DNA of 64,000 nt from UJ101 sp965262705 (GCA_965262705.1 OZ253556.1:1922001-1986000); one strand, 5' to 3'; counted from the first letter of the stretch, positions 8,583-17,266 are shown. Made by a program: numbers and translations. The notes: generated by a model from the letters alone, not told the origin.

Positions 8583-9038
8583 TTAAATACGGCTAAAGAA
8601 TTGTTTGAGTGCCTTGTGTTTGTCTTCATAACCTGTTGCTGCCGTACCCACCTTATAGCTGGTATAAGCATAATCGTCTAATGCAGCTTGGTAATTGTCA
8701 TAGTCGTGCAAGGTTTTCGCATTGTTGAGCCCTGTAATTAAGTTCTCTAAGCGTGCAATAATACCTTCCAAAACTGTGCGGCTGTGAAAGTCTTTAGTAA
8801 ACTCTGCCCAATCTACATCAGGGCTGCGCAAATTGGTCTGCCCCGCGGCATAATCGTTAACCTTGTTTACAAACAGTTTGTTTTGCTCACTGATACTGCC
8901 GTACTTGCGGCGTTCCTCGCTGCTTAAGTTCACGACTTTTTTTGCCAAAGCGGTTTCTAAGGTGGTTAATGCGGTGGTAGCTGCTTTTATCTGTTCTTCG
9001 GTGAGATGCGTATGAACTAAGTTTTTTAATGTACTCAT
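8583..9038 (-). CDS. Hypothetical helical protein (151 aa)
   Basis: I do not recognise a characterised family. The 151-residue product has no signal peptide or membrane segment and looks largely alpha-helical (LTEEQIKAATTALTTLETAL, later LEGIIARLENLITGL). Codon usage and GC content appear higher than in the flanking DNA, and the frame is clean, so I think it is a real gene. Its leader (CTTTTAAAAACC then TATTATG) resembles the one before the HU-like gene at 26535-27242, which also has a minisatellite downstream. That hints at a shared origin or shared control. It is not a recognisable Csx27 or Csx28, since both would be expected to have membrane segments. Confidence 0.65.
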   Translation of the reverse strand: MSTLKNLVHTHLTEEQIKAATTALTTLETALAKKVVNLSSEERRKYGSISEQNKLFVNKVNDYAAGQTNLRSPDVDWAEFTKDFHSRTVLEGIIARLENLITGLNNAKTLHDYDNYQAALDDYAYTSYKVGTAATGYEDKHKALKQFFSRI

Positions 9039-9240
9039 AATAATGGTTTTTAAAAGATGAAAATTATTTTTTTAAAAGATTGGCTGCGGGGTCTTATCTA
9101 TATCCGCTTTTTTAAGCAGGATGATTAAGCATTGAACCCTTTTAACAAATTGAGCCGTTTATTTTTTACCGCAAGTTAAAAAAAAATTGAAAAAAAATGG
9201 CAAGTCCACACTATTTTTTAAATCCCCGCTGATTGCTTCT

Positions 9241-9673
9241 GCTGTGAATAGCCTCCAAAACGGGGCCTTGCACAGCAAAAAGAAATATACCGCGCAAAAG
9301 TTGCTAAGCTGTGAATAGCCTCCAAAACGGGGCCTTGCACAGCTCGATCTCTCTAACATCGTTTTTTACTTGTGCTGTGAATAGCCTCCAAAACGGGGCC
9401 TTGCACAGCAGGAAAAGAAGATATTGATTTAAGAACATCGCTGTGAATAGCCTCCAAAACGGGGCCTTGCACAGCATCGTAAAAAATATAACGCCTACGT
9501 TTTTAGCTGTGAATAGCCTCCAAAACGGGGCCTTGCACAGCCATGTCGTAAAAGAATTAAAAGGAAAAGATGCTGTGAATAGCCTCCAAAACGGGGCCTT
9601 GCACAGCGGGGCAAGGCTATGATGGTACACGGCAGTAGCTGTGAATAGCCTCCAAAACGGGGCCTTGCACAGC
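9241..9673 (-). CRISPR. CRISPR array, distal block: 7 repeats, 6 spacers
   Basis: Seven identical 36-bp repeats start at 9241, 9308, 9374, 9440, 9506, 9572 and 9638. On the plus strand each begins GCTGTGAATAGCCTCC and ends GGGGCCTTGCACAGC. Spacers are 30 bp, the first 31. On the minus strand the repeat reads GCTGTGCAAGG...CACAGC with a central GTTTTGGAGG, typical of type VI-B (Cas13b) repeats. The array therefore runs in the same direction as cas13b. The repeat is identical to that of the block at 10714-11800, so the two were once one array. In the transcribed direction this is the distal end. Confidence 0.97.
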
Positions 9674-9878
9674 TATAATCAAAGGTGATATAGCTGCCCG
9701 TTATAACACCTGCAGCCTCTAATTTTCTTATTCTTTTATGAATAGCAGTAGCAGAAATGCCTATTTCCTTAGCAATTCTAACTACTGATCGTCGCGCATC
9801 CTCAGAAAGATGGTTGAGAATAGTTTTATCGACTCCATCTAACTCGACTATTTTTTTCTCTTTTTCTCTCATTTTCAT
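9674..9878 (-). pseudogene. Lrp/AsnC-family regulator, truncated 5' fragment
   Basis: The frame starts at an ATG complementary to 9876-9878, adjacent to the SafE-like stop. It encodes a good Lrp/AsnC helix-turn-helix: LDGVDKTILNHLSEDARRSV, then IAKEIGISATAIHKRI and RKLEAAGVITGSYITFDY. After about 68 residues it runs into the CRISPR repeat at 9673, and the effector-binding RAM domain is missing. The frame stays open through two repeats to 9495 but that part is not Lrp. The 3' half is not found next to the array's outer edge. A truncated HTH could in principle still bind DNA. Confidence 0.8.
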
Positions 9879-10637
9879 TTAATGATGGTGCCCTCCATGC
9901 ATATTATTCATCTCACTATGATTCATCTCACCATGCATGTGGTGCATGTGCATACGACCGCTGTATGAAGGCGATAAAAAAGGAATATCTAAGTTAGAGC
10001 CTCTTAAAATAAATAAAATTCCAACGAAAGCAACGATAAACGGTAAAAAATTTTCTATACGCCGCCGCCAGCTTATCCTTACATAATTTCCAAACAGCAC
10101 TAACGTAAACATCATAGGAATCGTGCCAAACCCGAATAAAGTCATAAAAAATGCTGATTTTAAAATGCTTCCCGCGACAAGCGATGAAGTTAAAGCCATA
10201 TATACAAGCCCGCAAGGCAAAAGCCCGTTTAACAGGCCAATGATTAAAAAACTTTTATAATCAGACCGTTTAATGTAATAAGATAAATATTGCTTCAATT
10301 TGCTTACCAATAAGTTTATAGGCTTAGCTATTATCAATCGCTGTATTTTTTGTAAAGAAAATAAAGTGGATATAATTAATAAAATACCAATGATAATACT
10401 AAGGGTGCCCTGCCCGATCATAATATTGAAACTTTTGCCGATAATGCCTCCAATCATTCCGAGCATAGTATAAGTAACCACACGCCCTAATTGATACACC
10501 AGATTCTGAATTAATAACCTGTTTCGATAACGTTTATCTATCGAAAGCGTAAAAGCGATGGGGCCACACATAGCCAGGCAATGGTAGCTACCTACCAAGC
10601 CCAGCAGCAAAGCCGATATAATATCTTTTATTTCCAT
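9879..10637 (-). CDS. TauE/SafE (UreH-like) membrane protein, lying between two CRISPR blocks
   Basis: 252 residues with about six membrane helices. The paired motifs GSYHCLAMCGP (residues about 17-27) and LLNGLLPCGLVY are typical of the sulfite exporter TauE/SafE (UreH-like) family that follows ccoG and ccoH in Bacteroidota cbb3-oxidase operons. The family is implicated in metal or thiol handling during oxidase maturation. The C-terminus is a His/Met-rich tail (HMHHMHGEMNH and a final GGHHH) that could bind copper. The preceding gene fragment looks like FixH/CcoH and overlaps this start by 10 bp, which supports the cco-operon origin. The gene is intact but its neighbours are cut at CRISPR repeats. 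Confidence 0.75.
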   Translation of the reverse strand: MEIKDIISALLLGLVGSYHCLAMCGPIAFTLSIDKRYRNRLLIQNLVYQLGRVVTYTMLGMIGGIIGKSFNIMIGQGTLSIIIGILLIISTLFSLQKIQRLIIAKPINLLVSKLKQYLSYYIKRSDYKSFLIIGLLNGLLPCGLVYMALTSSLVAGSILKSAFFMTLFGFGTIPMMFTLVLFGNYVRISWRRRIENFLPFIVAFVGILFILRGSNLDIPFLSPSYSGRMHMHHMHGEMNHSEMNNMHGGHHH

Positions 10638-10713
10638 GTAATGTCTTTGGCGATTAAATAACTATCTATACTGTTTTTCCAGGAAACTGTGATTTTGTAT
10701 AAGCCTCCCTTTA
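10628..10713 (-). pseudogene. FixH/CcoH-like gene, 3' end only
   Basis: Read on the minus strand from the CRISPR repeat boundary at 10713, one frame gives GLYKITVSWKNSIDSYLIAK followed by DITWK and a stop at 10628-10630. This resembles the C-terminal beta strands of FixH/CcoH proteins of the cbb3 oxidase maturation operon. The stop overlaps the SafE-like start, as expected for coupled cco genes. Everything 5' of this is missing and replaced by the CRISPR block. The fragment is short (28 residues), so the family call rests partly on the neighbouring SafE gene. Confidence 0.6.
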
Positions 10714-11800
10714 GCTGTGAATAGCCTCCAAAACGGGGCCTTGCACAGCTGATATTAATTTTAGAAAATTCAGATACGGCTGTGAATAGCCTCCAAAACG
10801 GGGCCTTGCACAGCTAGTTATACATGTTATTCTGGAGCAAAACCGCTGTGAATAGCCTCCAAAACGGGGCCTTGCACAGCCAACTGAAATTGTATGTCGA
10901 CTTTACTGCTGCTGTGAATAGCCTCCAAAACGGGGCCTTGCACAGCAACATCCAAAAGCTAATCGCCTTCGGCTTAGCTGTGAATAGCCTCCAAAACGGG
11001 GCCTTGCACAGCCGCAAAGAGCTTAATATTCCGTGTTTTTATGCTGTGAATAGCCTCCAAAACGGGGCCTTGCACAGCAATTCTCTAGAATAGATGAGAA
11101 TTATTACAGCTGTGAATAGCCTCCAAAACGGGGCCTTGCACAGCAAAAAAAAATGAAACACAAAGCAAGCTGGGCTGTGAATAGCCTCCAAAACGGGGCC
11201 TTGCACAGCAGAAAAAAATAATTTTCTTTCAAGCAAACAGCTGTGAATAGCCTCCAAAACGGGGCCTTGCACAGCTTTCTTATTAGGGGGGCTGACAAGG
11301 GAGCTGCTGTGAATAGCCTCCAAAACGGGGCCTTGCACAGCGCTACTAAATTTTTAAAACAAACAAACAAGCTGTGAATAGCCTCCAAAACGGGGCCTTG
11401 CACAGCACACAGAATTTTTAGCAGAAGAAGCTAATAGCTGTGAATAGCCTCCAAAACGGGGCCTTGCACAGCCATAAAATGAAAAATGTAAAAATGACTG
11501 TGGCTGTGAATAGCCTCCAAAACGGGGCCTTGCACAGCTATTTACCATTTGCCATAACAAGGTAACAGGCTGTGAATAGCCTCCAAAACGGGGCCTTGCA
11601 CAGCTGGTTGCAATAGAAAAAAAAGAAATTGAAAGCTGTGAATAGCCTCCAAAACGGGGCCTTGCACAGCCTACTTAAAAAACGGAAACATAATAAGAGC
11701 TGTGAATAGCCTCCAAAACGGGGCCTTGCACAGCAGGCGTCTTAAATTTAGACAACTTCGATGTGCTGTGAATAGCCTCCAAAACGGGGCCTTGCACAGC
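10714..11800 (-). CRISPR. CRISPR array, cas13b-proximal block: 17 repeats, 16 spacers
   Basis: Seventeen identical 36-bp repeats start at 10714, 10779, 10845, 10911, 10977, 11043, 11109, 11174, 11240, 11306, 11371, 11437, 11503, 11569, 11635, 11699 and 11765. Spacers are 28-30 bp and all differ. The block begins 39 bp after the cas13b stop and is co-oriented with it. In Cas13b systems the mature guide carries the repeat 3' of the spacer. No repeat is degenerate, even at the outer ends. Array-like open frames on both strands are repeat artefacts. Confidence 0.98.
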
Positions 11801-11810
11801 ATGGACTTTA

Positions 11811-11827
11811 TAACCAATTATTGGTTA
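11811..11827. promoter_or_regulatory. 17-bp perfect palindrome between cas13b and its array
   Basis: TAACCAATTATTGGTTA is symmetric except for the central base. It lies in the 39-bp gap between the cas13b stop codon (11840) and the first repeat (ending 11800). The position fits an array leader element, an operator or a weak terminator. The function is unknown. Confidence 0.4.
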
Positions 11828-11839
11828 ATAAATTAAGCC

Positions 11840-14800
11840 TTATTTCATCGAAAAAAAATGCTCAGTTTGCTTATACCAAAAGGCGGATAAACTGTTTTTT
11901 TTCGTCAGGTGCAAAGTTAATTCTTTTTTTTCATTCTCATTAACAATATGTTTTAAATAAGCACTTTTTAAACTTGCATCCATATCAAAAAGCCACTTTT
12001 TTTCTTTCTTTTTTTCTCCCGTTAGTTCATTAGAGATCTCTATTTCCCACTTACAAGGATATTCATTATGCGACCAGCTATTGCGCAATGCTAAACATAT
12101 AGTATAATATGGTGTTCCTTCTTCATACGTTTCTTTTAAAATTTCGGATAAAGAGTCGTAACTTCCTTTTTTTGAATTTTTACATAATGCCCGTTCAAAT
12201 TTTTGAACCAAACGTAAACTCTCTAAGCGATAGTCCTCATAGCGTTCTAACTCTTGTTTTAGTTCGGTATAGGAAAGCGTAAAGGGTTGGTTAGAGACGT
12301 TTTCCTTTGCCCAGTATGCCAACAGTTTAAGTAAGGTAGGCAAGCGCTTGTCTCTTCGCAGGGCATGCACCTTGCCTATATCGCGCAGTTTGGTATTTTT
12401 TACTTGTATTGTAAAGGTGTAATGGTCTTGACGCTCATCAAAATGAAAATCATAGCTTTGCTCTAAAGGATTATGACTCTCAGTATCATTATATCCACCA
12501 GCATAGTTTTTTAATTTAGGGGCTTTTTCTGATTCTTTTACATCAAAATATTTTTTAAGCCGCCATTTGGCGCAAAGCCATAATACTCTGTCTTGTGATT
12601 GTGCATACCTTATAGCGGCTTCGGTTGTTAGAATCTTTTTTAGTTCTTTTTTTTGCAGTTCATTGGCTTTTTTAAGCTGCTCTTTAACTTGCCGGTGCAG
12701 CTCATCTGGATTGCCTTCTATCTTCACTGACTGCGTTTCCTCTTCCTCGTTAAAAGAGTACGTGCGCTTCCAATCATAAAATTCTTGTGTGCCCTCGTTT
12801 TTCTTTTCAAGATATTTTTCAATTAACTTAACCGGGTTTAAGGTTTTTATGCCTGCAGCGATATCCGGCTCGTGCTTTTGAATAAATTCTACAAAACGAT
12901 GCGACCAAAAGTCGTACGGCACGCCTAAGCGGGGAGTTTTTTTGTTAGTGTCTGTTTCTTTTCCGTTAGGCTGCAAGGCTTTTTTTAGATTGTATATATA
13001 GTTTTTTAATTCCTTTTCTTTTTTTAAGTCTTTAACATGCCATTTACCACCCGCCTGCGTTGTTACCGGCAGCTTTAAGGCAAATAGAACCTTATAATAC
13101 GTTTGCCACTTTTCAGGCTCAGTTTTTAAGGCGTATTGTATCTTTTTTAATTGCTTTTCTTTTTCTTTTAAATAATCTTTATAAGCGTTTTGAATCGTTG
13201 AGTGAGAAGAAAAAAACATTTTTCTATACTCGTTCTTAATTAAAGACTTATAAAAAGGGTTGCGATGGTCAAAACCTAAACTTTTAAAATGCCGGTCTAA
13301 TTCATGGCGATGCACCGTGTAGAGGGCTAATTTTTTTTGCAGGGTTTGGTATTCTGAGGAGTTTGGCATTTTGCCGTTACGCCTTGTGGTAAAACGCCAA
13401 AAATCTTTTAAAAAATCAGCAGCAACATTTCCCGTTTTGTAAATATATTTCCCTTTAAGTGCTTTTAGTTTTTTTTGATATTTTATCCTTTCCTCTGATT
13501 CCTTATTTGAGTTTCTCAGTTTTGTCATATAGCTAAGAAAATCACCGTATTCTTTGGTGCGGTCAATTTCCTCTTGTAACTTTTGCTGAACCTGATCATC
13601 AAAAGGCTTTAGATTTCCTATTAATGCTTTAATGAGTTGGCGGGGCAGCCATTTTATTTTTAAATGGTGTTTTTCCGCTTGGCTTTTTATACTCTCTAAG
13701 CTAAAGCGATTTCCGGCAACTATTTCTTTTTCTAGTTCTTCTAAAAAATTTTCGACAGACTGGCTGTATGTAATCAGTAATTTATCCACTTGATAGTTTT
13801 CATCCTTCGTCTGTTCATTTAATAACAGCAGCATGCTGATAAGCGGTAAAGACCGATAAGAGAGCGTAAAATCTGTGGCTTGCTGTTTGATAAGGTCTGC
13901 CGAATACGTTTTTATTTTCTTCTTTCCAATAATAATTTTAGGGTCGTTTTCTTTCCCTTTATTCTTTTTTTTCTCATCTTCTTTTTTCTCTAAAAAGTTA
14001 ATTGAAAAAGCATGAGGCTGCTTCGCATAATGCGGGGCATACTGAATCCATTCCCTTTCTAATGGCTTAGGTATAACGATTTTGCTAAGTCTTCTTTTTA
14101 GCTCATTGTTTTCCTTGGCTCTTTCAAGGTCATCTTGCTTTTTAATATCGCCAAGGTTGCTAAATTGATATACGTTTTGGTCAATGTTCCGCTCCACGTT
14201 GCCGTTTTTATATTCTGCAATACGCCATTTTCCAAGTTGCACACAAAAGTTTGCATTAAAACCGGGATGTGAGTCAATAAACCGCGCCAGAAAATAAAAC
14301 GCACGATCTAAATTGCGCGTCATGCGAGTAGTCGGCACAAGTTTATCTTCTCCTTCTTGTGCTTCTTCGTCTCCTTCTTGCGTTATAAAACGGGTTTTAT
14401 CTTCTTCATTTAATTGATTATAAAGCGGCTGGGGGCACTTGGCAAGATAGTTCATCAAATCTAAGGTAAGCGCTTGTTCATTTTCGCCGGAAACCAATTG
14501 GGCTTTGGACGGTTTTGCGCAAAATGCAGTAAACACCTGCCGCGTGGCAAGAAATTTTTCAGTATGAGTGCCCTTAAAGCCTCGAATGCGTGAAATATAG
14601 AGGTTTGCACGTTCTTTGGTCAGCAACAGGCAAAACAAAAAATGTATGCCTTTTTCACTAAGGTTTTTGCCATCGTCAGTAAACAAGGCATAGTTTTCAT
14701 TAATTTTCTTTTTGTTTTTTCCTTCCTTGGTTATAAATAGCGCTTCGATTTCCTCAGAAAAATCAAACCGTCGTCTCGCTTCGTTTACCGCATGCTTAAA

Positions 14801-15298
14801 GCATTTTTCAAAGCAAATCTTAAAATCTTCTATCTTAAAATTAGTTTTTTTCTTGTTTTCTTTAGGTAAAAATTCCTCTAAAGCATCCGTTAGAGTAATG
14901 CAATTGTGATTCGCATGGCTGTAATAATTGCGGCACGATGCAGCGAGTTTAAATATACAGCGCAAAAAGTAAAATTGACGGGTAACCTTATCTTCTTTAA
15001 AAGTTTCTAAAAGTATAAAATACCTGCTTAGCATGGCTCTGATTTCGACAGCTTGTATTAGCTTATCTTTATATTGCTTACCGTTTTCAATTTTCAGCAT
15101 TCCTGTATCATGCAGTTCATTTTCATCAATCTTATCGTCTTCCGGGAATTTATTCCCTGTATATTTGGCGTCCATTCGCCGCTTGATATGTTTTATAATG
15201 GCAGCAGCATTTTGAAGGGCTTCGTTAAAAAAAGCGGAAAAGTAATATTTATCTTCCTTTTCTGTGGGATTAAACTGGGTTTGTTTTTCAGGTAACAT
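11840..15298 (-). CDS. cas13b: Cas13b, type VI-B CRISPR RNA-guided RNase
   Basis: 1,152 residues, the usual Cas13b length. Both HEPN nuclease motifs (R-x4-H) are intact and placed near the two ends as in this family: RNYYSH at residues 123-128 and RNSWSH at about 1072-1077. The middle is rich in lysine and glutamate, as expected for the RNA-handling lobe. A crRNA-loaded Cas13b cuts target RNA and then other RNAs in cis and trans. It processes its own guides, so no other Cas protein is needed for interference. No cas1, cas2, csx27 or csx28 is seen nearby. The ATG complementary to 15296-15298 has no Shine-Dalgarno sequence, normal for this phylum. The gene looks complete and functional. Confidence 0.96.
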   Translation of the reverse strand: MLPEKQTQFNPTEKEDKYYFSAFFNEALQNAAAIIKHIKRRMDAKYTGNKFPEDDKIDENELHDTGMLKIENGKQYKDKLIQAVEIRAMLSRYFILLETFKEDKVTRQFYFLRCIFKLAASCRNYYSHANHNCITLTDALEEFLPKENKKKTNFKIEDFKICFEKCFKHAVNEARRRFDFSEEIEALFITKEGKNKKKINENYALFTDDGKNLSEKGIHFLFCLLLTKERANLYISRIRGFKGTHTEKFLATRQVFTAFCAKPSKAQLVSGENEQALTLDLMNYLAKCPQPLYNQLNEEDKTRFITQEGDEEAQEGEDKLVPTTRMTRNLDRAFYFLARFIDSHPGFNANFCVQLGKWRIAEYKNGNVERNIDQNVYQFSNLGDIKKQDDLERAKENNELKRRLSKIVIPKPLEREWIQYAPHYAKQPHAFSINFLEKKEDEKKKNKGKENDPKIIIGKKKIKTYSADLIKQQATDFTLSYRSLPLISMLLLLNEQTKDENYQVDKLLITYSQSVENFLEELEKEIVAGNRFSLESIKSQAEKHHLKIKWLPRQLIKALIGNLKPFDDQVQQKLQEEIDRTKEYGDFLSYMTKLRNSNKESEERIKYQKKLKALKGKYIYKTGNVAADFLKDFWRFTTRRNGKMPNSSEYQTLQKKLALYTVHRHELDRHFKSLGFDHRNPFYKSLIKNEYRKMFFSSHSTIQNAYKDYLKEKEKQLKKIQYALKTEPEKWQTYYKVLFALKLPVTTQAGGKWHVKDLKKEKELKNYIYNLKKALQPNGKETDTNKKTPRLGVPYDFWSHRFVEFIQKHEPDIAAGIKTLNPVKLIEKYLEKKNEGTQEFYDWKRTYSFNEEEETQSVKIEGNPDELHRQVKEQLKKANELQKKELKKILTTEAAIRYAQSQDRVLWLCAKWRLKKYFDVKESEKAPKLKNYAGGYNDTESHNPLEQSYDFHFDERQDHYTFTIQVKNTKLRDIGKVHALRRDKRLPTLLKLLAYWAKENVSNQPFTLSYTELKQELERYEDYRLESLRLVQKFERALCKNSKKGSYDSLSEILKETYEEGTPYYTICLALRNSWSHNEYPCKWEIEISNELTGEKKKEKKWLFDMDASLKSAYLKHIVNENEKKELTLHLTKKNSLSAFWYKQTEHFFSMK

Positions 15299-15316
15299 AG
15301 TGGATTAAATTTATCT

Positions 15317-15348
15317 TAAAAATAATTCTTATTTTGTTTACATCAAAA
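15317..15348 (-). promoter_or_regulatory. Possible cas13b promoter
   Basis: On the minus strand TTTTG (15344-15348) is followed after 19 bp by TATTTTTA (15317-15324). The spacing is right for a Bacteroidota -33/-7 pair, but the -7 box has A in place of the final G. Transcription would start about 15 bp before the cas13b ATG. Confidence 0.3.
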
Positions 15349-15399
15349 TTAATGAAAAAAATTTTATCCGCGTTCCACCCCTTTATTAAAAGAGGCTTT

Positions 15400-15540
15400 T
15401 AGCTAGAGATGACTTGCCATTCATTTTTATCGGGTGTTGCATTTCGACAGGTGGTTACTGAGCACAGTCGAAGTACTCAATACAAGCATTTTTTTGTTAG
15501 CGTGCATTTCGACAAGCTCAATACAAACTTTCTGCAAAAG
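15400..15540. repeat. Nested MITE remnants and palindromic repeat before purH
   Basis: Pieces of the MITE family (TTTTTATCGGGTGTTGCATTT, CATTTTTTTGTTAGCGTGC, CTGCAAAAGTCTC) are interrupted by a second repeat at about 15442-15488 that reads TTTCGACAGGTGGTTACTG then AGCACAGTCGAAGTACTC. A partial second copy (TTTCGACAAGCTCAATAC) follows near 15507. Similar segments lie at 17133-17185 and 56990-57035. No gene is visible between cas13b and purH. Confidence 0.55.
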
Positions 15541-15579
15541 TCTCTTTAATTTATTACCTTAGCGGTCATTAAAATTGCT

Positions 15580-17103
15580 ATGAAAAAAATGAATAAACGT
15601 GTATTAATAAGCGTTTCAGATAAAACCAATTGTATTGAATTGGCACGGTTTTTACAAGAAAAATCATACGAAATCCTCTCTACCGGAGGAACATATAACC
15701 ATCTGCTGAATAACGGAATACAGGTAAAAAATATTTCGGAAGTAACCCATTTCCCTGAAATATTAGATGGGCGCGTTAAAACCCTTCATCCCATGATTCA
15801 TGCCGGAATCCTGGCAAAACGAAACGATTTGAGTCATTTAGATACGCTTAAAGATCATCGTATTAAACCCATTGATATGGTAGTGGTTAATTTATATCCC
15901 TTTTTTGAAAAGGCACAAAAAAAACTAACCACAGAAGCATTAGTTGAGTTTATTGATATTGGAGGACCTACCATGTTACGTGCGGCAGCAAAATCATTTT
16001 TCGATGTCATAGCCGTTTGTGAAATAGCTGATTATGAAAGAATACAAAGAGAAATGAACGAAGAAGGCATTATTCCGCTGGCAACTCGAAAAGAACTAGC
16101 TGCAAAAGTATTTAATCTCACTGCAGCCTATGATGCTGCCATAGCTAACATGTTATTAGAAAAAGATCACTATCCTAACTATTTGAATGCTTCCTATAAA
16201 AAGCAGATGGATTTACGTTATGGAGAAAACCCTCATCAAAAGGCGGCTTTTTATGTAAATACAGTAGAACCAGGCACCTTGAAAAATATGACACAACTCA
16301 ACGGCAAGGAGCTTTCTTTCAATAATATAAGAGATATGTACGTGGCATATAAAATCGTGTGCGAGCTTGAGGAAACCGCCTGTTGTGCGGTAAAACACAG
16401 CACCCCTTGCGGAGTTGCTACTGCCCCTGATGTACACACTGCCTATAAAAAAGCATACCATTGCGACCCTATTTCTATTTTTGGAGGCATTGTTGCTTTT
16501 AACAAAGAGGTAACGAAAGAAACCGCAGAAGAATTGGTTAAGATTTTTCTGGAGATTGTAATCGCCCCGGGTTTTACTTCCGATGGACTATCCTTGTTGA
16601 AAAAAAAGAAAAATTTACGAATTATTAAGGTTCATTCTCCTTTGTGTGACCGCGTGGAGTATGTAAAAGTAGATGGTGGAGTTCTGGTGCAAGATGTAGA
16701 TCATGCTTTTTCTAAAGATATTAAAGTCGTTAGTGAAAAACAACCCACCACACAGCAAATGACGGATTTATTATTTGCGCAAAAAGTAGTCAAGCATGTG
16801 AAAAGCAACGCGATTGTAGTGGCTTCTCACCAACAGGCGCTGGGCATAGGTACAGGAGAAACCAATCGTATTTGGGCAGCTTGTCAAGCCATGGAAAGAG
16901 CACAAGAAAAACAAACTCATGATTTAGTTTTAGCCTCAGATGCTTTTTTTCCATTTCGTGATGTAGTTGATACCGCAGCCGGGAATGGTATTAAAGCCAT
17001 TATTCAGCCCGGTGGTTCTATACGAGATAAGGAAAGCATTGCGGCTTGTAACGAGCATGGAATTGCTATGGTCTTTACCGGAATGCGGCATTTTAAGCAT
17101 TAG
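15580..17103 (+). CDS. purH: Bifunctional AICAR formyltransferase / IMP cyclohydrolase
   Basis: 507 residues, full length. The N-terminal cyclohydrolase (MGS-like) domain is clear (RVLISVSDKTNCIELARFL, LSTGGTYNHLLNNGI, DGRVKTLHPMIHAGIL). The C-terminal AICAR transformylase carries DLRYGENPHQKAAFY, CCAVKHSTPCGVA and SNAIVVASHQQALGIGTGE. The enzyme performs the last two steps of purine synthesis, AICAR to FAICAR to IMP, in the cytosol. The gene stands alone between divergent cas13b and a lipoprotein gene. The first ATG is used; a second Met at codon 4 is an alternative. Confidence 0.97.
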   Translation: MKKMNKRVLISVSDKTNCIELARFLQEKSYEILSTGGTYNHLLNNGIQVKNISEVTHFPEILDGRVKTLHPMIHAGILAKRNDLSHLDTLKDHRIKPIDMVVVNLYPFFEKAQKKLTTEALVEFIDIGGPTMLRAAAKSFFDVIAVCEIADYERIQREMNEEGIIPLATRKELAAKVFNLTAAYDAAIANMLLEKDHYPNYLNASYKKQMDLRYGENPHQKAAFYVNTVEPGTLKNMTQLNGKELSFNNIRDMYVAYKIVCELEETACCAVKHSTPCGVATAPDVHTAYKKAYHCDPISIFGGIVAFNKEVTKETAEELVKIFLEIVIAPGFTSDGLSLLKKKKNLRIIKVHSPLCDRVEYVKVDGGVLVQDVDHAFSKDIKVVSEKQPTTQQMTDLLFAQKVVKHVKSNAIVVASHQQALGIGTGETNRIWAACQAMERAQEKQTHDLVLASDAFFPFRDVVDTAAGNGIKAIIQPGGSIRDKESIAACNEHGIAMVFTGMRHFKH

Positions 17104-17118
17104 TAATTTCCTAAAAGT

Positions 17119-17221
17119 GAGACCATTGCAAAAAGCTTGTATTGAGTACTTCGACTGTGCTCAGTAACCACCTGTAGAAATGCACGCTATCAAATGCAAG
17201 TCAGTGCAAATTAAAGGGCTC
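17119..17221. repeat. MITE ends enclosing a palindromic repeat
   Basis: It begins GAGACCATTGCAAAAAGC and ends AAATTAAAGGGCTC, both recognisable MITE termini. The interior is largely replaced by TTGTATTGAGTACTTCGACT and the complementary arm AGTAACCACCTG, which is the second palindromic repeat family inverted relative to the copy at 15442. Confidence 0.5.
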
Positions 17222-17266
17222 GGCTCTTAATTTTATATTTATATTTGTCGTATAACTTTTTTCATA

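Noticed and set aside
9879..10637. The membrane protein between the arrays as a Csx27/Csx28 accessory
   Set aside because: Its AMCGP and LPCG motifs, His/Met tail and the FixH-like fragment before it fit TauE/SafE from a cco operon much better.
9159..11560. Several frames with repeated LCKAPFWRLFTA or CARPRFGGYSQ peptides
   Set aside because: These are translations of the 36-bp CRISPR repeat and random spacers.
12567..15295. Plus-strand frames inside cas13b
   Set aside because: They are complementary shadows of a clearly coding gene with family motifs on the minus strand.
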